A stretch of 64,000 nt of DNA from Bradyrhizobium sp. MOS003. GTDB lineage: Bacteria > Pseudomonadota > Alphaproteobacteria > Rhizobiales > Xanthobacteraceae. Positions 8,651-17,450 of the stretch are shown here, piece after piece. How positions within the stretch are numbered: position 1 is the first letter of the stretch; every line of letters begins with the position of its first letter. The stretch lies in contig NZ_PYFW01000011.1 in the NCBI RefSeq assembly GCF_003020125.1, positions 1-64,000 of the forward strand, written 5' to 3'. Under the pieces are notes generated by a model, which was not told where the DNA came from, ran no database searches, and worked only from the letters and a program-made list of their open reading frames with translations. The position numbers and the translations under genes are program-made.

Positions 8651-10408
8651 CTATTTGCTGTCCAGCCGCCAGGCGCCGTCCCACCCCTCCTTCGGCGGGC
8701 TGGCCTCGAATTGCGCGATGCGGCCGAGCATGGTGCGCGATGGGCCGTCGCCGGGCACGACTTCGAGCGCGGCATTGAAGACGGCGCGCGCCTCGTCGAA
8801 CCGCCGGGCCCGATACGCCGCGAGCCCTTCGGCATAGTGCGCGCGCAGGCTGTCCTGTGCGCCGGTGAGCGCGCCCGCCCGCGCCATTACCTCGAAGATC
8901 GCCTGCGGCGCACTCTGGCCGGCGACCGCCAGACGATCGATCTCGCGCAGCTCGAGCCGCGATCCGATCGCCTCGGCCGTGGCCTGCGAGATCAGGATCC
9001 GGGTGCCGTAGACCTTGTTGACGGCCTCCAGCCGCGAGGCCAGGTTCACGGCATCGCCCATCACGGTGAAGCTCATCATCAGCTCGGAGCCGATGCTTCC
9101 GGTCAGGACCTCGCCGGTGGCGATGCCGATCCGCAAATCGCACGGCGCGGGCATCGCGCGAATGCCGAGCAGGTCGGGCAGCTGACGCTGCAACGCGGGC
9201 ATCTGGTCGGCCATCTCGATGGCTGCGACGCCGGCAAGGAGTGCCTGCTCGTCCTCCTCGACGAAGGGCGGGCCCCAATAGGACATGATGGCGTCGCCGA
9301 TATATTTGTCGATGATGCCGCGATTGCTCCTGACGGGTGCGGACATCACCGTGAGATAATGGTTCATCACCTTGACGAGGCCGCGCGGCGTCATGCCCTC
9401 GCTCATCGCGGTGAAGCCGCTCATGTCGCAGAACATGATGGTCATGACCCGGCGCTCGCCGTCGATCGCGACCTCGGGCCGGTCGATCAGGCCCTGCACC
9501 ACCTTGGGATCGATGTAGCGGCCGAAGGTCTCGCGGATGCGCTCGTTGTGCCTGAGCTGCTCGGTCATGCGGTTGAACGCCGCGGCAAGCTCGCCGATCT
9601 CGTCCTGCGTGGAGACGGTGATGGACTTGTCGAAGCGGCCCGCCTCGACCTCGCGGGCTCCGGCGAGCAGCAGCCGAACCGGACGCGTGATGCCGCTGGA
9701 CACCAACAGCGCGAAGGCGAAGCCGACGATCGCCGCGAGCAAGGTCACGACGCCCGAAACGACGATGGCCTGACGCTGGCGGCTGATCACCTGCGATGTC
9801 GAGAAGAAGACCTGGGCGAGCATATCGGCGCGGATCGCATCGACCTTGCGGTTGAACGCATCGCGCAAGCCGTCGAGCTGTTCCAGCGTGCCCCGCGCCT
9901 CGGTCATCTCCTTGGCTTCGACCTGCTTGAGCAGCTTCGCATTGCCCTCGTCCAGATCGCGCCTCAGCTCGGCGACGGCGGTCTCGATGCGAACGTCGAT
10001 CCGTGCCAGCGCGGCATTGTCGGATTGCGTCCTGGGATCGTCGATGATCGCATTGATGAGCTTGCGCGCGCTTTCGGCCTCCTCCTCAAACTTGCGGTCC
10101 AAGGCCTCGAAGTCGCGAAGCCGCGCCGCATAGGATTCCTCGTCCGACGGCGAACCCATCCTGATCATGACCATCCGCCGCAGCGCCAGCGCCCGCTCCA
10201 GCGAGCGGACGTTGGCACGGGCCAAATGGCTATAGGCCGGGATGTAGCGGCTGGTCAGTTCGTCCAGCAGGACGCCGACCTGGCTCGACATCACCATCGA
10301 CAGGATCGAGGTGACCAGCATCAGGACGATCAATCCGAGGGCGATGCCGACGATCTTGCGCCGGATCGACTGGTTGAAAATCGGCATAGGTGCGGGGGCA
10401 ATGGCCAA
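8651..10408 (-). CDS. HAMP-domain class III adenylate cyclase
   Basis: 585 residues. TM1 is at about 18-40, a helical periplasmic sensor follows at 41-212, TM2 at about 214-237, HAMP at 238-292, and the class III cyclase catalytic domain at about 318-500. The metal-binding aspartates are D328 (MFCDMSGF) and D372 (KYIGDAIM). K368 fits the adenine-recognising lysine of adenylate rather than guanylate cyclases. VMGDAVNLASRLE is also present. A TPR-like C-terminal tail of about 70 residues is typical of rhizobial cyclases. It would convert ATP to cAMP in response to a periplasmic or membrane signal. The gene stands alone and is divergent from the transglycosylase gene. Confidence 0.92.
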   Translation of the reverse strand: MAIAPAPMPIFNQSIRRKIVGIALGLIVLMLVTSILSMVMSSQVGVLLDELTSRYIPAYSHLARANVRSLERALALRRMVMIRMGSPSDEESYAARLRDFEALDRKFEEEAESARKLINAIIDDPRTQSDNAALARIDVRIETAVAELRRDLDEGNAKLLKQVEAKEMTEARGTLEQLDGLRDAFNRKVDAIRADMLAQVFFSTSQVISRQRQAIVVSGVVTLLAAIVGFAFALLVSSGITRPVRLLLAGAREVEAGRFDKSITVSTQDEIGELAAAFNRMTEQLRHNERIRETFGRYIDPKVVQGLIDRPEVAIDGERRVMTIMFCDMSGFTAMSEGMTPRGLVKVMNHYLTVMSAPVRSNRGIIDKYIGDAIMSYWGPPFVEEDEQALLAGVAAIEMADQMPALQRQLPDLLGIRAMPAPCDLRIGIATGEVLTGSIGSELMMSFTVMGDAVNLASRLEAVNKVYGTRILISQATAEAIGSRLELREIDRLAVAGQSAPQAIFEVMARAGALTGAQDSLRAHYAEGLAAYRARRFDEARAVFNAALEVVPGDGPSRTMLGRIAQFEASPPKEGWDGAWRLDSK

Positions 10409-10708
10409 GAGGATGGAACTGGGAACTCAATACACCGGATTTGGCCTTGGGAACATGCGCATCTGCTCGCCCGTGACGTCGTGAGCCGTTGGAAGTCGCA
10501 TACAACCCGAATGCGTTAACGAAGGTTGAAGGCACTGCCCTTTCCGCGCCTTCGGAAGTTCCCCAGTTCCAATCCGTATTTTGCCGCATTGTTGCGACAG
10601 CGTGAGGAATGCGAAACGATGTCGTGGCATCGTTCGGTGTCTTTGATTCTCAAGCCGCCTGTCGTCGCGGACCTTGGTTTGTAATGGTTTCGCAGGGGGG
10701 ACCATGGA
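10409..10708. other. Divergent intergenic region
   Basis: 300 bases between the divergent cyclase and transglycosylase genes. It must hold both promoters, but I could not pick out a convincing -35/-10 pair or operator. The last 20 bases contain a purine-rich ribosome site (GCAGGGGGGACC) serving the ATG at 10709. Confidence 0.5.
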
Positions 10709-12892
10709 ATGAACCAGTGCCTACGCTCGCTCGCGTGTCTCGTTGCCGTCGCAGCAGTTGCACTCCTCCCCACCGAGCTGGCGGCGAAGAGCAGCCACAA
10801 ATCGTCCGCGCCGAAGAAGTCGCATGAGGCCAAGGCGAGCAGCAAGGCGGTCAAGCAGCGCCATGCTGCGGTGAAATCCCGCCATGGCAAGCATGCCGAG
10901 GCCAAGCGCAAGTCGAAGAAGACCGACGACGAGTCGTCGGCGAAGCCGGCCGCTCCGCCGCTGACCGGCGACCTCGCCGCGCTGAAGGATGCGATCGACC
11001 TTACACGCAAGGGCAAGACCGATGATGCGAGCGCGGCGCGCGAGCGCATCGTCGATCCCGCCGGACAGAAGCTCGCCGACTGGTTCATGCTGCGCCATTC
11101 CGAGAGCACGGCGAATTTCAAGCGTTATGCCGCCTTCCTCGCCGCCAATCCGGATTGGCCGAGCAGCGCCCTGCTCCGCCGCCGCGCCGAGGCGCGGCTG
11201 TGGCAGGAGAAGGCCGACGCGGCCACCGTGCACAAATTCACCATGGACCGCCCGACCAGCGCCAAGGGTAAGTTCGCCCTCGCCCGCGTGTTGCTCACGG
11301 AAGGCGATACCGACAGGGCCACGCGCTTCGTGCGCGAGGCCTGGCGCACCGACGAATTGTCCGAGCGCAGCGAGGAAGACGGTTACGAGGCGTTCCGCGA
11401 TCTCCTCACCACCGAGGATCATCGCGCCCGCATGGACAAGCGGCTCGGCGCCAAGGACTATGCCGGCGCCCGGCGCGCCGCAAAACGGCTCGGCGAGGAT
11501 GCGCTCGCGATCGTCAAGGCCTGCGCCGCCGTGACCGGCAAAGCCAGCAAGGCCGGGGATGATCTCGAAGACGTCCCGGCCGAAGCGCGCCGCGATCTCG
11601 GCTATGTGCTGTGCCGCGCCCAATGGCACCTGCAGAAGGACCGCATCGACGACGCCGCCGAATTGATCCTGGCCGCCGCACCCGACACCATGGCCGCCCA
11701 GGACACCGACGCCTGGTGGCGCGAGCGTCGCCAGCTCGCGCGCAAGCTGCTCGACCAGGGCAAGTTCAAAACGGCGTATGACGTGGTGCGCACGGCCGCG
11801 GTGCCCGACAAGGAAGTCTACCGCGTCGACTATCACTTCATGTGCGGCTGGATCGCGCTGCGCTTCCTTGGCGATCCCCAGGCGGCGATGGTGCACTTCG
11901 CCGCCATCGACGAAGGCTCGGCCAATCCGATCGCGCTGTCGCGTGCCAATTACTGGCGCGGCCGCGCCGCCGAGGCGATGGGTGCGAGCGCCGATGCGCG
12001 CCTGAGCTACCGTGCGGCGGCGCGCTATCCGACCGCCTATTACGGCCAGCTCGCGCGCGCCAAGCTCGGCCTCGACCGCATCGAACTGCGGCCGCCCTCG
12101 CCCGTGCTGGCCGCGCTCGACACCCCGCCCGCGGACGAGCGCGTGCGTGCCGCCGACATGCTCTACGGCATTGGCGAGCGCGACACGGTGTTTTACTACG
12201 CCGAGGATTTCGCCCGGGAGAGCACCGACGTCGCGGCCCTCGAAGCACTCGGCGCATTGGCCGGACAGCGCAGCGACGCGCGCGTCATGCTGGAGGTCGG
12301 CAAGTCGGCGCTGGCGCGCGGGCTTGCGCTCGACCATTACGCCTTCCCGACCATCGGCATCCCCGCGCACCAGCAGGTCGCACCCGCGATCGAGACCAGC
12401 GTGATCTATTCGGTGGCGCGTACCGAAAGCTCGTTCGACCAGCGCGACAAGTCGGCGGCCAACGCGGTCGGGTTGATGCAGGTGACGCCCGAAGCCGGCC
12501 GCGACACCGCCAAGCGCTTCGGCCTGACTTACGACTGGGGCAAGATGGTCTCAGATCCCGTCTACAACACGCAGATGGGCGCGGCCGAGCTCAGCGCGCT
12601 GCTGTCGGAATATCGCGGCAACCAGATCATGACCTTCGCCGGCTACAATGCCGGCCGCGGCCGCGTGCGCGAATGGGTGCAGGCCCGCGGCGATCCCCGG
12701 GATCCCAACGTCGATCCGGTCGACTGGGTCGAGCGCATCCCGCTGTCGGAGACGCGCAACTACGTCCAGCGCGTAATGGAGAACGTGCTGGTGTACCGCG
12801 CCCGGTTCGAGGGTAGCGGCATGGTCGCCGGCAAGAGCGACGAGCGCGTGGTGACGAAGGACGCCAGCGCGAAGGCGACGCCGGCGGATTAG
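10709..12892 (+). CDS. Soluble lytic murein transglycosylase
   Basis: 727 residues, periplasmic. A signal peptide (MNQCLRSLACLVAVAAVALL) is followed by an unusually Lys/His/Ser-rich stretch of about 50 residues (24-75). A long superhelical alpha domain follows, and then a C-terminal SLT goose-type lysozyme fold at about 560-700. The catalytic glutamate is E573 (VARTESSFD), with supporting motifs GLMQVTPEAG, MGAAELSALL and FAGYNAGRGRV. It cleaves peptidoglycan glycan strands to 1,6-anhydro products. The length matches the Slt70 type with an extra basic linker. It is a single gene. Confidence 0.93.
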   Translation: MNQCLRSLACLVAVAAVALLPTELAAKSSHKSSAPKKSHEAKASSKAVKQRHAAVKSRHGKHAEAKRKSKKTDDESSAKPAAPPLTGDLAALKDAIDLTRKGKTDDASAARERIVDPAGQKLADWFMLRHSESTANFKRYAAFLAANPDWPSSALLRRRAEARLWQEKADAATVHKFTMDRPTSAKGKFALARVLLTEGDTDRATRFVREAWRTDELSERSEEDGYEAFRDLLTTEDHRARMDKRLGAKDYAGARRAAKRLGEDALAIVKACAAVTGKASKAGDDLEDVPAEARRDLGYVLCRAQWHLQKDRIDDAAELILAAAPDTMAAQDTDAWWRERRQLARKLLDQGKFKTAYDVVRTAAVPDKEVYRVDYHFMCGWIALRFLGDPQAAMVHFAAIDEGSANPIALSRANYWRGRAAEAMGASADARLSYRAAARYPTAYYGQLARAKLGLDRIELRPPSPVLAALDTPPADERVRAADMLYGIGERDTVFYYAEDFARESTDVAALEALGALAGQRSDARVMLEVGKSALARGLALDHYAFPTIGIPAHQQVAPAIETSVIYSVARTESSFDQRDKSAANAVGLMQVTPEAGRDTAKRFGLTYDWGKMVSDPVYNTQMGAAELSALLSEYRGNQIMTFAGYNAGRGRVREWVQARGDPRDPNVDPVDWVERIPLSETRNYVQRVMENVLVYRARFEGSGMVAGKSDERVVTKDASAKATPAD

Positions 12893-12902
12893 CTACCGGA
12901 GT

Positions 12903-12991
12903 CGTAGGGTGGGCAGAGGCGCACTTGCGCCGTGCCCGCCGTTCTCAGATCAACCAGGATGGTGGGCACGCTGCGCTTTGCCCACCCTACG
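12903..12991. repeat. GTAGGGTGGGCA palindromic repeat
   Basis: CGTAGGGTGGGCA (12903-12915) is inverted as TGCCCACCCTACG (12979-12991), with an imperfectly complementary interior. This matches a widespread palindromic intergenic repeat that I know from Bradyrhizobium. It lies between converging genes and may help terminate both transcripts. Confidence 0.8.
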
Positions 12992-13001
12992 AGATCCTGC
13001 C

Positions 13002-13973
13002 TCAATCCACCTTGATGTTCGCAGCCTTGATGATCGGCCACCATTTGGCGATCTCGGCCTTCTGGCGGGCGCCGAGCGCTTCGGGGGTGAGCTGGTCCTT
13101 CGGTGTCATCTCCAGGCCCTGGCCTTCGAGCTGCTTCCTCACGGCGGGGTCGTTCAGCGCCTCCACGGCGGCGGCGTTGAGCTTGGTCACGATCTCCTTC
13201 GGCGTGCCCTTCGGCACCCACAGGCCCGACCACAGCGTCATGTTGAAGCCCTTCAGGCCCGCCTCCTCGGCGGTCGGTATATCGGGCGCGGAGGCCAGGC
13301 GCTTGTCGTCGGTGATGGCATAGGCGCGGATAGTGCCGGCGCGAACCTGGGCGATCGAGTTGGAGGTCTGGTCGACGATGACGTCGATCTGGCCGGCAAT
13401 GAGGTCGTTCAGCGCCGGCGCGGTGCCGCGATACGGCACGTATTGCAGCTTGATGCCGGAGACGCTCTCGAGATAGACGCCGGCGATGTGGCTGCCGGAG
13501 CCCGCGCCGGCGGTGCCCGCCGTCGGCGGCGACGGCCGGGACTTCAGCCACTCGATCAGCTCTTTCAGCGACGTCGCAGGCACCGTGTTCTTGCTGACGA
13601 CGATCATCGGGTTGCTCGGCAGCAGCACCACGGGCTCGAGGTCGGTGACGAGGTCGTATTTGAGCTTGTAGACGGCGCCGTTGGCGACGTGGGTGCCGAG
13701 ATGGCCGAACGAGATGGTGTAGCCGTCCGGCGGCGACTGCACGGCACGGCCAACGCCGATCGAGCCGCCCGCGCCGGTGACATTCTCGACCACGAGGGGC
13801 TGGCCGAGCGCAATGCGCATCCGCTCGGCGAGCACACGCGCCATCGCATCCGACGGTCCGCCGGCCGCGAAGGGCACGATGATGGTGATGGGATGGGTGG
13901 GATAGTCATCGGCGCGCGCGGCGCCGGTCACAGCGAGAACAGCGAACAGCGCAGCCCAGACGGCCTTCGTCAT
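13002..13973 (-). CDS. Bug-family (TctC-like) periplasmic binding protein
   Basis: 323 residues. The signal peptide is cleaved near ARA-DDYP. The Bug family start YPTHPITIIVPFAAGGPSD, the ligand-loop motif (TGAGGSIG) and IAGQIDVIVDQ are all present. Such proteins bind carboxylates or other small acids for tripartite tricarboxylate transporters, but most are orphans without membrane subunits, as here. The nearest gene on the same strand is the threonine-synthase-like gene, with a palindromic repeat between, so a shared operon is uncertain. The ligand is unknown. Confidence 0.9.
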   Translation of the reverse strand: MTKAVWAALFAVLAVTGAARADDYPTHPITIIVPFAAGGPSDAMARVLAERMRIALGQPLVVENVTGAGGSIGVGRAVQSPPDGYTISFGHLGTHVANGAVYKLKYDLVTDLEPVVLLPSNPMIVVSKNTVPATSLKELIEWLKSRPSPPTAGTAGAGSGSHIAGVYLESVSGIKLQYVPYRGTAPALNDLIAGQIDVIVDQTSNSIAQVRAGTIRAYAITDDKRLASAPDIPTAEEAGLKGFNMTLWSGLWVPKGTPKEIVTKLNAAAVEALNDPAVRKQLEGQGLEMTPKDQLTPEALGARQKAEIAKWWPIIKAANIKVD

Positions 13974-14012
13974 TGTCTTCTCCCAGCAATGTCATTGTTG
14001 TTTTTCTTCACC

Positions 14013-14147
14013 TCTCCCCGCATGCGGGGAGAAGTCGAATTCGTGCGCAGCGCGAATTCGGGTGAGGGAGTACAGATCTCACGACGATCTCATTCGCGGA
14101 GAGAGGCCCCTCGCCCCGACCCTCTCCCCGCAAGAACGGGGAGAGGG
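14013..14147. repeat. CTCTCCCCG palindromic repeat cluster
   Basis: TCTCCCCGCATGCGGGGAGA (14013-14032) is a perfect palindrome. CCCTCTCCCCG (14120-14130) pairs with CGGGGAGAGGG (14137-14147) around a six-base loop. Between them the CGAATTCG motif occurs twice (14036 and 14053). This is a second common repeat family of the genus. The distal hairpin begins eight bases after the stop of the PLP-enzyme gene and could act as its terminator. Confidence 0.8.
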
Positions 14148-14155
14148 AGAGGTCT

Positions 14156-15397
14156 TTAGAACTGCGTGTAGTCGATCGGCTTGTGGCGATCGAGCGTGCG
14201 GTCGACCTTCGGCAACGGATATTTCAGGCCGGTCGCGCAGTTGAACAGCATGACGCGGTCGGCTTTCGAGACGCGGCCGTCGGCGAGGCTATCCTTGTAG
14301 GCGGCATAGGTGGCGGCGCCTTCGGGGCACAGCAAGAGCCCCTCCTCGCGCGCGACCTCGTTCAGGGCCGCCGAGATCTTGTCGTCGTCGACCGCGATGG
14401 CGAAGCCCTTGCTCTCGCGCACGGCGCGCAGGATCAGGAAATCGCCGATTGCCTGCGGCACGCGGATGCCCGAGGCGATGGTGTGGGCGTCCTCCCAGCG
14501 CGTCGCATGCTCGGTGCCGGCATCATAGGCGCGCACCATCGGCGCGCAGCCGGAGGCCTGCACCGCGACCATGCGCGGGCGCTTCGAGCCGATGAAGCCG
14601 ATCTTCTCCAGCTCGTCGAACGCCTTCCACATGCCGATCAGGCCGGTGCCGCCGCCGGTCGGATAGAAGATCACGTCGGGCACGTCCCAGCCGAGCTGCT
14701 CGGCGAGTTCCAGGCCCATCGTCTTCTTGCCCTCGATGCGGTACGGCTCCTTCAGCGTCGAGGTGTCGAACCAACCGACCTTGGCCTTGCCCTCGCCGAC
14801 GATCTTGCCGCAATCGTCGATATAGCCGTTGACGCGGTAGACGGTGGCGCCCTGCAGCTCGATCTCGCTGACATTCACCTCGGGCGTATCGGCCGGGCAG
14901 AAGATCGTGGTCTTGATGCCGCAGGACGTCGCGTAGGCCGCGAGCGCAGCGCCCGCGTTGCCGTTGGTCGGCATTGCCATGTGCTTGACGCCGAGCGCCT
15001 TCCCCATCGACACCGCCATCACCAGGCCGCGCGCCTTGAACGATCCCGTCGGCAGCCGCCCCTCGTCCTTGACGATGATCTCGCCGCCGCCGAGCTTCTT
15101 GGCCAGCTTGGGAAGGCGGATCAGCGGTGTGGTCACCTCGCCGAGCGAGACGATGTCATGGCATTTGCGCACCGGCAGCAGCTCGCGGTAGCGCCACATG
15201 TCGGCGGGGCGCTGGGCCAACGCGTCCTTGGTCAGCGCCTTCTTCACGCCGGCGAGGTCGTAGCGGACGAGAAGCGGCTTACCGGCCTTGGAGAGATTGT
15301 GGATCTGGTCGGCGGCGTAATGATCGCCCTCCATCGCGCATTCGAGATGGGTGACGAAGGTCGGGCGTTCGATGGTGAGATTGTCGTTGTCTTTCAC
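14156..15397 (-). CDS. Threonine-synthase-like PLP enzyme
   Basis: 413 residues of fold-type II PLP enzyme. The Schiff-base lysine is K121 (LPTGSFKARG), the phosphate-loop region is PTNGNAGAAL, and the Gly-rich PLP phosphate site is YPTGGGTGLIG. It most resembles class-II threonine synthases, which make threonine from O-phosphohomoserine. The N-terminal zinc-ribbon segment of that group is degenerate here: only C20 is kept (THLECAMEGDHY) before KPLLVRYDL. The start is GTG at 15397 with a weak ribosome site. The true substrate may differ from that of housekeeping ThrC, which I would expect elsewhere in the genome. Confidence 0.85.
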   Translation of the reverse strand: MKDNDNLTIERPTFVTHLECAMEGDHYAADQIHNLSKAGKPLLVRYDLAGVKKALTKDALAQRPADMWRYRELLPVRKCHDIVSLGEVTTPLIRLPKLAKKLGGGEIIVKDEGRLPTGSFKARGLVMAVSMGKALGVKHMAMPTNGNAGAALAAYATSCGIKTTIFCPADTPEVNVSEIELQGATVYRVNGYIDDCGKIVGEGKAKVGWFDTSTLKEPYRIEGKKTMGLELAEQLGWDVPDVIFYPTGGGTGLIGMWKAFDELEKIGFIGSKRPRMVAVQASGCAPMVRAYDAGTEHATRWEDAHTIASGIRVPQAIGDFLILRAVRESKGFAIAVDDDKISAALNEVAREEGLLLCPEGAATYAAYKDSLADGRVSKADRVMLFNCATGLKYPLPKVDRTLDRHKPIDYTQF

Positions 15398-15430
15398 AAC
15401 TGTTCTTTCGTTTGGGTTGCAGTTAGATAT

Positions 15431-15742
15431 TCAATAAGAACCACCGTGCGGGGTCCGGCCCGCAGCATCGGGGTACTTTGCATCGACCGCGATGTTATCG
15501 TCTCTGCAAAGACCGGAATACCCCCAAATAAGAAGATGATCCCCGGGACGGGCGCGCGTTCCCAGATGACCTATAAAGTCTTCGTATTCGTCGAAGATTA
15601 GCATCAATGGAGCAGAACTTCCTGCATACATTCGGTGCTCCAGAATAATCGGTTCACGCTCCGAAAATTCGCGAACCTTGGCGAGCAATTCCGGCGCAAG
15701 GATATCGTTGCCCGCCTCCGACCAATCGTCACAAGCCGCCAT
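15431..15742 (-). CDS. Acidic hypothetical protein
   Basis: 103 residues, acidic, with no signal peptide or membrane segment. Segments such as IILEHRMYAGSSAPLMLIFD, EDFIGHLG and HLLIWGYSGLC look like a folded alpha/beta protein. The coding region appears less GC-rich than its neighbours, which hints at later acquisition. It is between lpdA (13 bases after its stop) and the PLP-enzyme gene on the same strand, so it may be read through from the PDH operon. I do not recognise the family. Confidence 0.62.
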   Translation of the reverse strand: MAACDDWSEAGNDILAPELLAKVREFSEREPIILEHRMYAGSSAPLMLIFDEYEDFIGHLGTRARPGDHLLIWGYSGLCRDDNIAVDAKYPDAAGRTPHGGSY

Positions 15743-15755
15743 TGCAGGTCCTGCT

Positions 15756-17177
15756 CTAGATATTCAGTACCCGCCCATACGCATCCAGCACAGCCTCCTT
15801 CATCATCTCCGACAGGGTCGGATGCGGGAACACCGTGTGCATCAGCTCTTCCTCGGTCGTCTCGAGGTTCATCGCGACGACGTAACCCTGGATCAGTTCT
15901 GTGACCTCCGCGCCGACCATGTGGGCGCCGAGCAGCTGGCCGGTCTTCTTGTCGAAGATGACCTTGACCAGGCCCTGATCCTCGCCGAGCGCGATCGCCT
16001 TGCCGTTGCCGACGAAGGGGAAGCGGCCGACCCGGATCTCGCGGCCGCCCTCTTTCGCCTTGGCTTCCGTCAAGCCAACTGAGGCGACCTGCGGGTGGCA
16101 ATAGGTGCAGCCCGGGATCAGGTTCTTGTCCATGGGATGCGGATGCAGGCCCTTGATCGCCTCAACGCAGATCACGCCCTCATGCTCGGCCTTGTGGGCG
16201 AGCATCGGGGGACCGGCAACGTCGCCGATCGCGTAGATGCCGGGGACGTTGGTCTTGCCGTAGCCGTCGATCACGACACAGCCGCGGTCGGTCTTCACGC
16301 CGAGCTTTTCGAGGCCGAGATTCTCGATGTTGCCGACGACGCCGACGGCGGAGATCACACGCTCGAACTCTGTCGTGGCAGGCTTGCCCTTGCCGTCGTC
16401 GATGGTGGCGACGACGCTATCGGCCTTCTTCTCAAGCTTCGTCACCTTGGTCGAGGACATGATCTTGATGCCCTGCTTCTCGAGCCGCTTGCGCGCAAGG
16501 CCAGCGATCTCGGCGTCCTCGACGGGCAGGATCTGCGGCAGCACCTCGACGACGGTGACCTCGGAGCCCATGGTGTGGAAGAACGAGGCGAACTCGATGC
16601 CGATCGCGCCGGAGCCGACCACCAGCAGCGATTTGGGCATCTTCTCCGGGACCATCGCCTCGAAATAGGTCCAGACCAGCTTCTTGTCGGGCTCGAGCCC
16701 CGGCAGCACGCGGGGACGCGCGCCGGTCGCGACGATGATGTGCTTGGCCTGATAGCTTCCCTCGCCCAGCGCGCCCTTCGGCGCTTCGGCGTCGGACTTC
16801 TTCACGGTGATCTTGCCGGGGGCGTCGATCGCGGCGGAGCCCCAGATCACGCTGACCTTGTTCTTCTTCATCAAGAAGCCGACGCCGTCGTTGAGCCGCT
16901 TCGAGACGCCGCGCGAGCGCTGCACCACCGCCTTGGGATCGAACGAGATGTTGTCCGCCGACAGGCCGTAATCCTTGGCGTGCTGCATGTAGTGGTAGAT
17001 CTCGGCCGAGCGCAGCAGTGCCTTGGTCGGGATGCAGCCCCAGTTCAGGCAGATGCCGCCGAGATAGGACTTCTCGACGATCGCGGTCTTGAGGCCGAGC
17101 TGGGCGGCGCGGATCGCGGCGACATAGCCGCCGGGACCGGAGCCGATGATAATGACGTCGAAGGATGTGTCGGCCAT
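15756..17177 (-). CDS. lpdA: Dihydrolipoyl dehydrogenase (E3)
   Basis: 473 residues. The FAD site is IIGSGPGGYVAA, the redox-active disulfide is C43/C48 (GGICLNWGC), and the NAD site is VVGSGAIGIEFA. A second FAD motif (GIYAIGDVAG) and the C-terminal active-site base of the partner subunit (TVFPHPTLSEM) are also present. It reoxidises dihydrolipoamide of the pyruvate dehydrogenase complex. It is the last PDH gene of the cluster and is 17 bases from the preceding small membrane gene. Confidence 0.97.
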   Translation of the reverse strand: MADTSFDVIIIGSGPGGYVAAIRAAQLGLKTAIVEKSYLGGICLNWGCIPTKALLRSAEIYHYMQHAKDYGLSADNISFDPKAVVQRSRGVSKRLNDGVGFLMKKNKVSVIWGSAAIDAPGKITVKKSDAEAPKGALGEGSYQAKHIIVATGARPRVLPGLEPDKKLVWTYFEAMVPEKMPKSLLVVGSGAIGIEFASFFHTMGSEVTVVEVLPQILPVEDAEIAGLARKRLEKQGIKIMSSTKVTKLEKKADSVVATIDDGKGKPATTEFERVISAVGVVGNIENLGLEKLGVKTDRGCVVIDGYGKTNVPGIYAIGDVAGPPMLAHKAEHEGVICVEAIKGLHPHPMDKNLIPGCTYCHPQVASVGLTEAKAKEGGREIRVGRFPFVGNGKAIALGEDQGLVKVIFDKKTGQLLGAHMVGAEVTELIQGYVVAMNLETTEEELMHTVFPHPTLSEMMKEAVLDAYGRVLNI

Positions 17178-17194
17178 GGCGGCTCCCGTTCAAC

Positions 17195-17428
17195 TCAAGA
17201 GGCGCCGCGAGCGCGGCGCTTGACCAGAAAAGACCTCATCAGCCATTCAAGCATCACCACCAGAGCCATCACGGCCAGCGCGGTGAGCACGATCGGCTGA
17301 GCGATGTTCCGTGCCAGTTGCTCGCCGGCAAGGAACGCAGAGTGCAGAAAATCGAGCCCAATCGGGTTGAGCGCGACGACGGCGCCGAGCAGCAGCGATA
17401 TCCATGGCCAGCGGGTACGGACATGCAA
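17195..17428 (-). CDS. Small two-TM protein within PDH operon
   Basis: 77 residues with two hydrophobic helices (about 8-28 and 40-63) and a basic C-terminus (RSFLVKRRARGAS), so both ends are probably cytoplasmic. It is tightly spaced between pdhC (22 bases) and lpdA (17 bases) on the same strand, so it is co-transcribed. Family not recognised. It could tether or regulate a PDH component at the membrane, but this is speculation from position. Confidence 0.75.
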   Translation of the reverse strand: MHVRTRWPWISLLLGAVVALNPIGLDFLHSAFLAGEQLARNIAQPIVLTALAVMALVVMLEWLMRSFLVKRRARGAS

Positions 17429-17450
17429 AATTGCCCCCTCTGCCGCGGCG

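Noticed and set aside
10721..12370. 549-codon minus-strand frame opposite the transglycosylase
   Set aside because: Shadow of a high-GC gene with an intact catalytic domain on the plus strand.
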